From: JASLDZ01 sp964235945
GTDB lineage: Bacteria > Pseudomonadota > Alphaproteobacteria > Caulobacterales > Caulobacteraceae
Assembly (NCBI GenBank): GCA_964235945.1
Contig: CAXSDV010000086.1
Span: forward strand, 1 to 5,195
Direction of reading: 5' to 3'
DNA: 5,195 bases
The notes under the pieces were generated by a model that searched no databases, was not told where the DNA came from, and saw nothing but the letters and a program-made list of their open reading frames with translations. The position numbers and the translations under genes were made by a program. This document shows positions 5,090-5,195 of this stretch, in pieces; within the stretch, counting starts at the first letter, position 1; each line of letters starts with the position of its first letter.

Positions 5090-5195
5090 CCCGTCCCGCG
5101 CCGGAGGACGCCGCCCTCGGCCCGGAGGAGGTGGAGCGGGCGGCCGAGCGCGCCCTGCGCCTGCTCGCCGGGTCCGAAGCCTGGCTGGAGCCCGC
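5086..5195 (+). CDS. Partial gene, probably a DUF6456 domain-containing protein (N-terminus only)
   Basis: The GTG at 5086 overlaps the TGA of the DnaA-like gene (GTGA), with GAGG (5075-5078) 7 nt upstream. The frame stays open for 36 codons to the window edge. After a short Pro/Glu/Ala-rich start, residues 21-36 read ERALRLLAGSEAWLEP. This resembles, from memory, the opening of alphaproteobacterial DUF6456 proteins (R-L-L-A-x-P/S-x-A-W-L-E-P). Those proteins are often found directly beside DnaA domain IV-like genes. No catalytic or binding motif is visible in this short piece, and the function of the family is unclear to me. The reading frame is well supported by coupling; the family name is tentative. 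Confidence 0.6.
   Translation, partial: MTRPAPEDAALGPEEVERAAERALRLLAGSEAWLEP

Overview
The base composition is very GC-rich. The gene content is typical of Alphaproteobacteria: a DUF2336 protein, a PAS_5 protein, a DnaA domain IV-like protein next to a probable DUF6456 protein, a single entericidin-type lipoprotein, and a GGAAC...GTT (EcfG-type) promoter. A CtrA-like site and two GANTC sites in one intergenic gap fit a lineage with CtrA/CcrM/GcrA cell-cycle control, possibly Caulobacterales. The order-level placement is inferred from gene content and motifs, not from an alignment. No RNA gene, CRISPR array, insertion sequence or integrase is visible. Layout. (1) Positions 1-1503, minus strand: a small entericidin-family lipoprotein gene (ecnAB type) with its own candidate general-stress promoter, then carA, which runs off the left edge just before its stop codon. 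The 158 nt between them form a hairpin-rich leader that includes a strong intrinsic terminator with a U-tract only about 30 nt before the carA Shine-Dalgarno. This is either the ecnAB terminator or a carA attenuator. (2) Positions 1504-1707: a divergent intergenic region with the stress promoter on the minus strand and a 9-bp GC-rich inverted repeat nearer the plus-strand gene. (3) Positions 1708-4029, plus strand: a secreted single-chain protein with two retropepsin-like aspartic protease repeats, followed after 27 nt by a DUF2336 protein, probably one operon. (4) Positions 4030-4609: a 94-nt AT-richer gap carrying the CtrA-like site and two GANTC sites, then a PAS_5 protein. (5) Positions 4610-5195: an intergenic gap with small inverted repeats, then a stand-alone DnaA domain IV-like DNA-binding protein, translationally coupled (GTGA overlap) to a partial gene whose start resembles DUF6456 proteins. 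Taken together this looks like an ordinary chromosomal segment: one pyrimidine/arginine biosynthesis gene beside poorly characterised envelope, stress and signalling genes. I see no clearly new multi-gene system. The best leads are regulatory (the carA leader, the stress promoter of the lipoprotein gene, and the CtrA/GANTC cluster) plus the little-studied DnaA-IV/DUF6456 pair.
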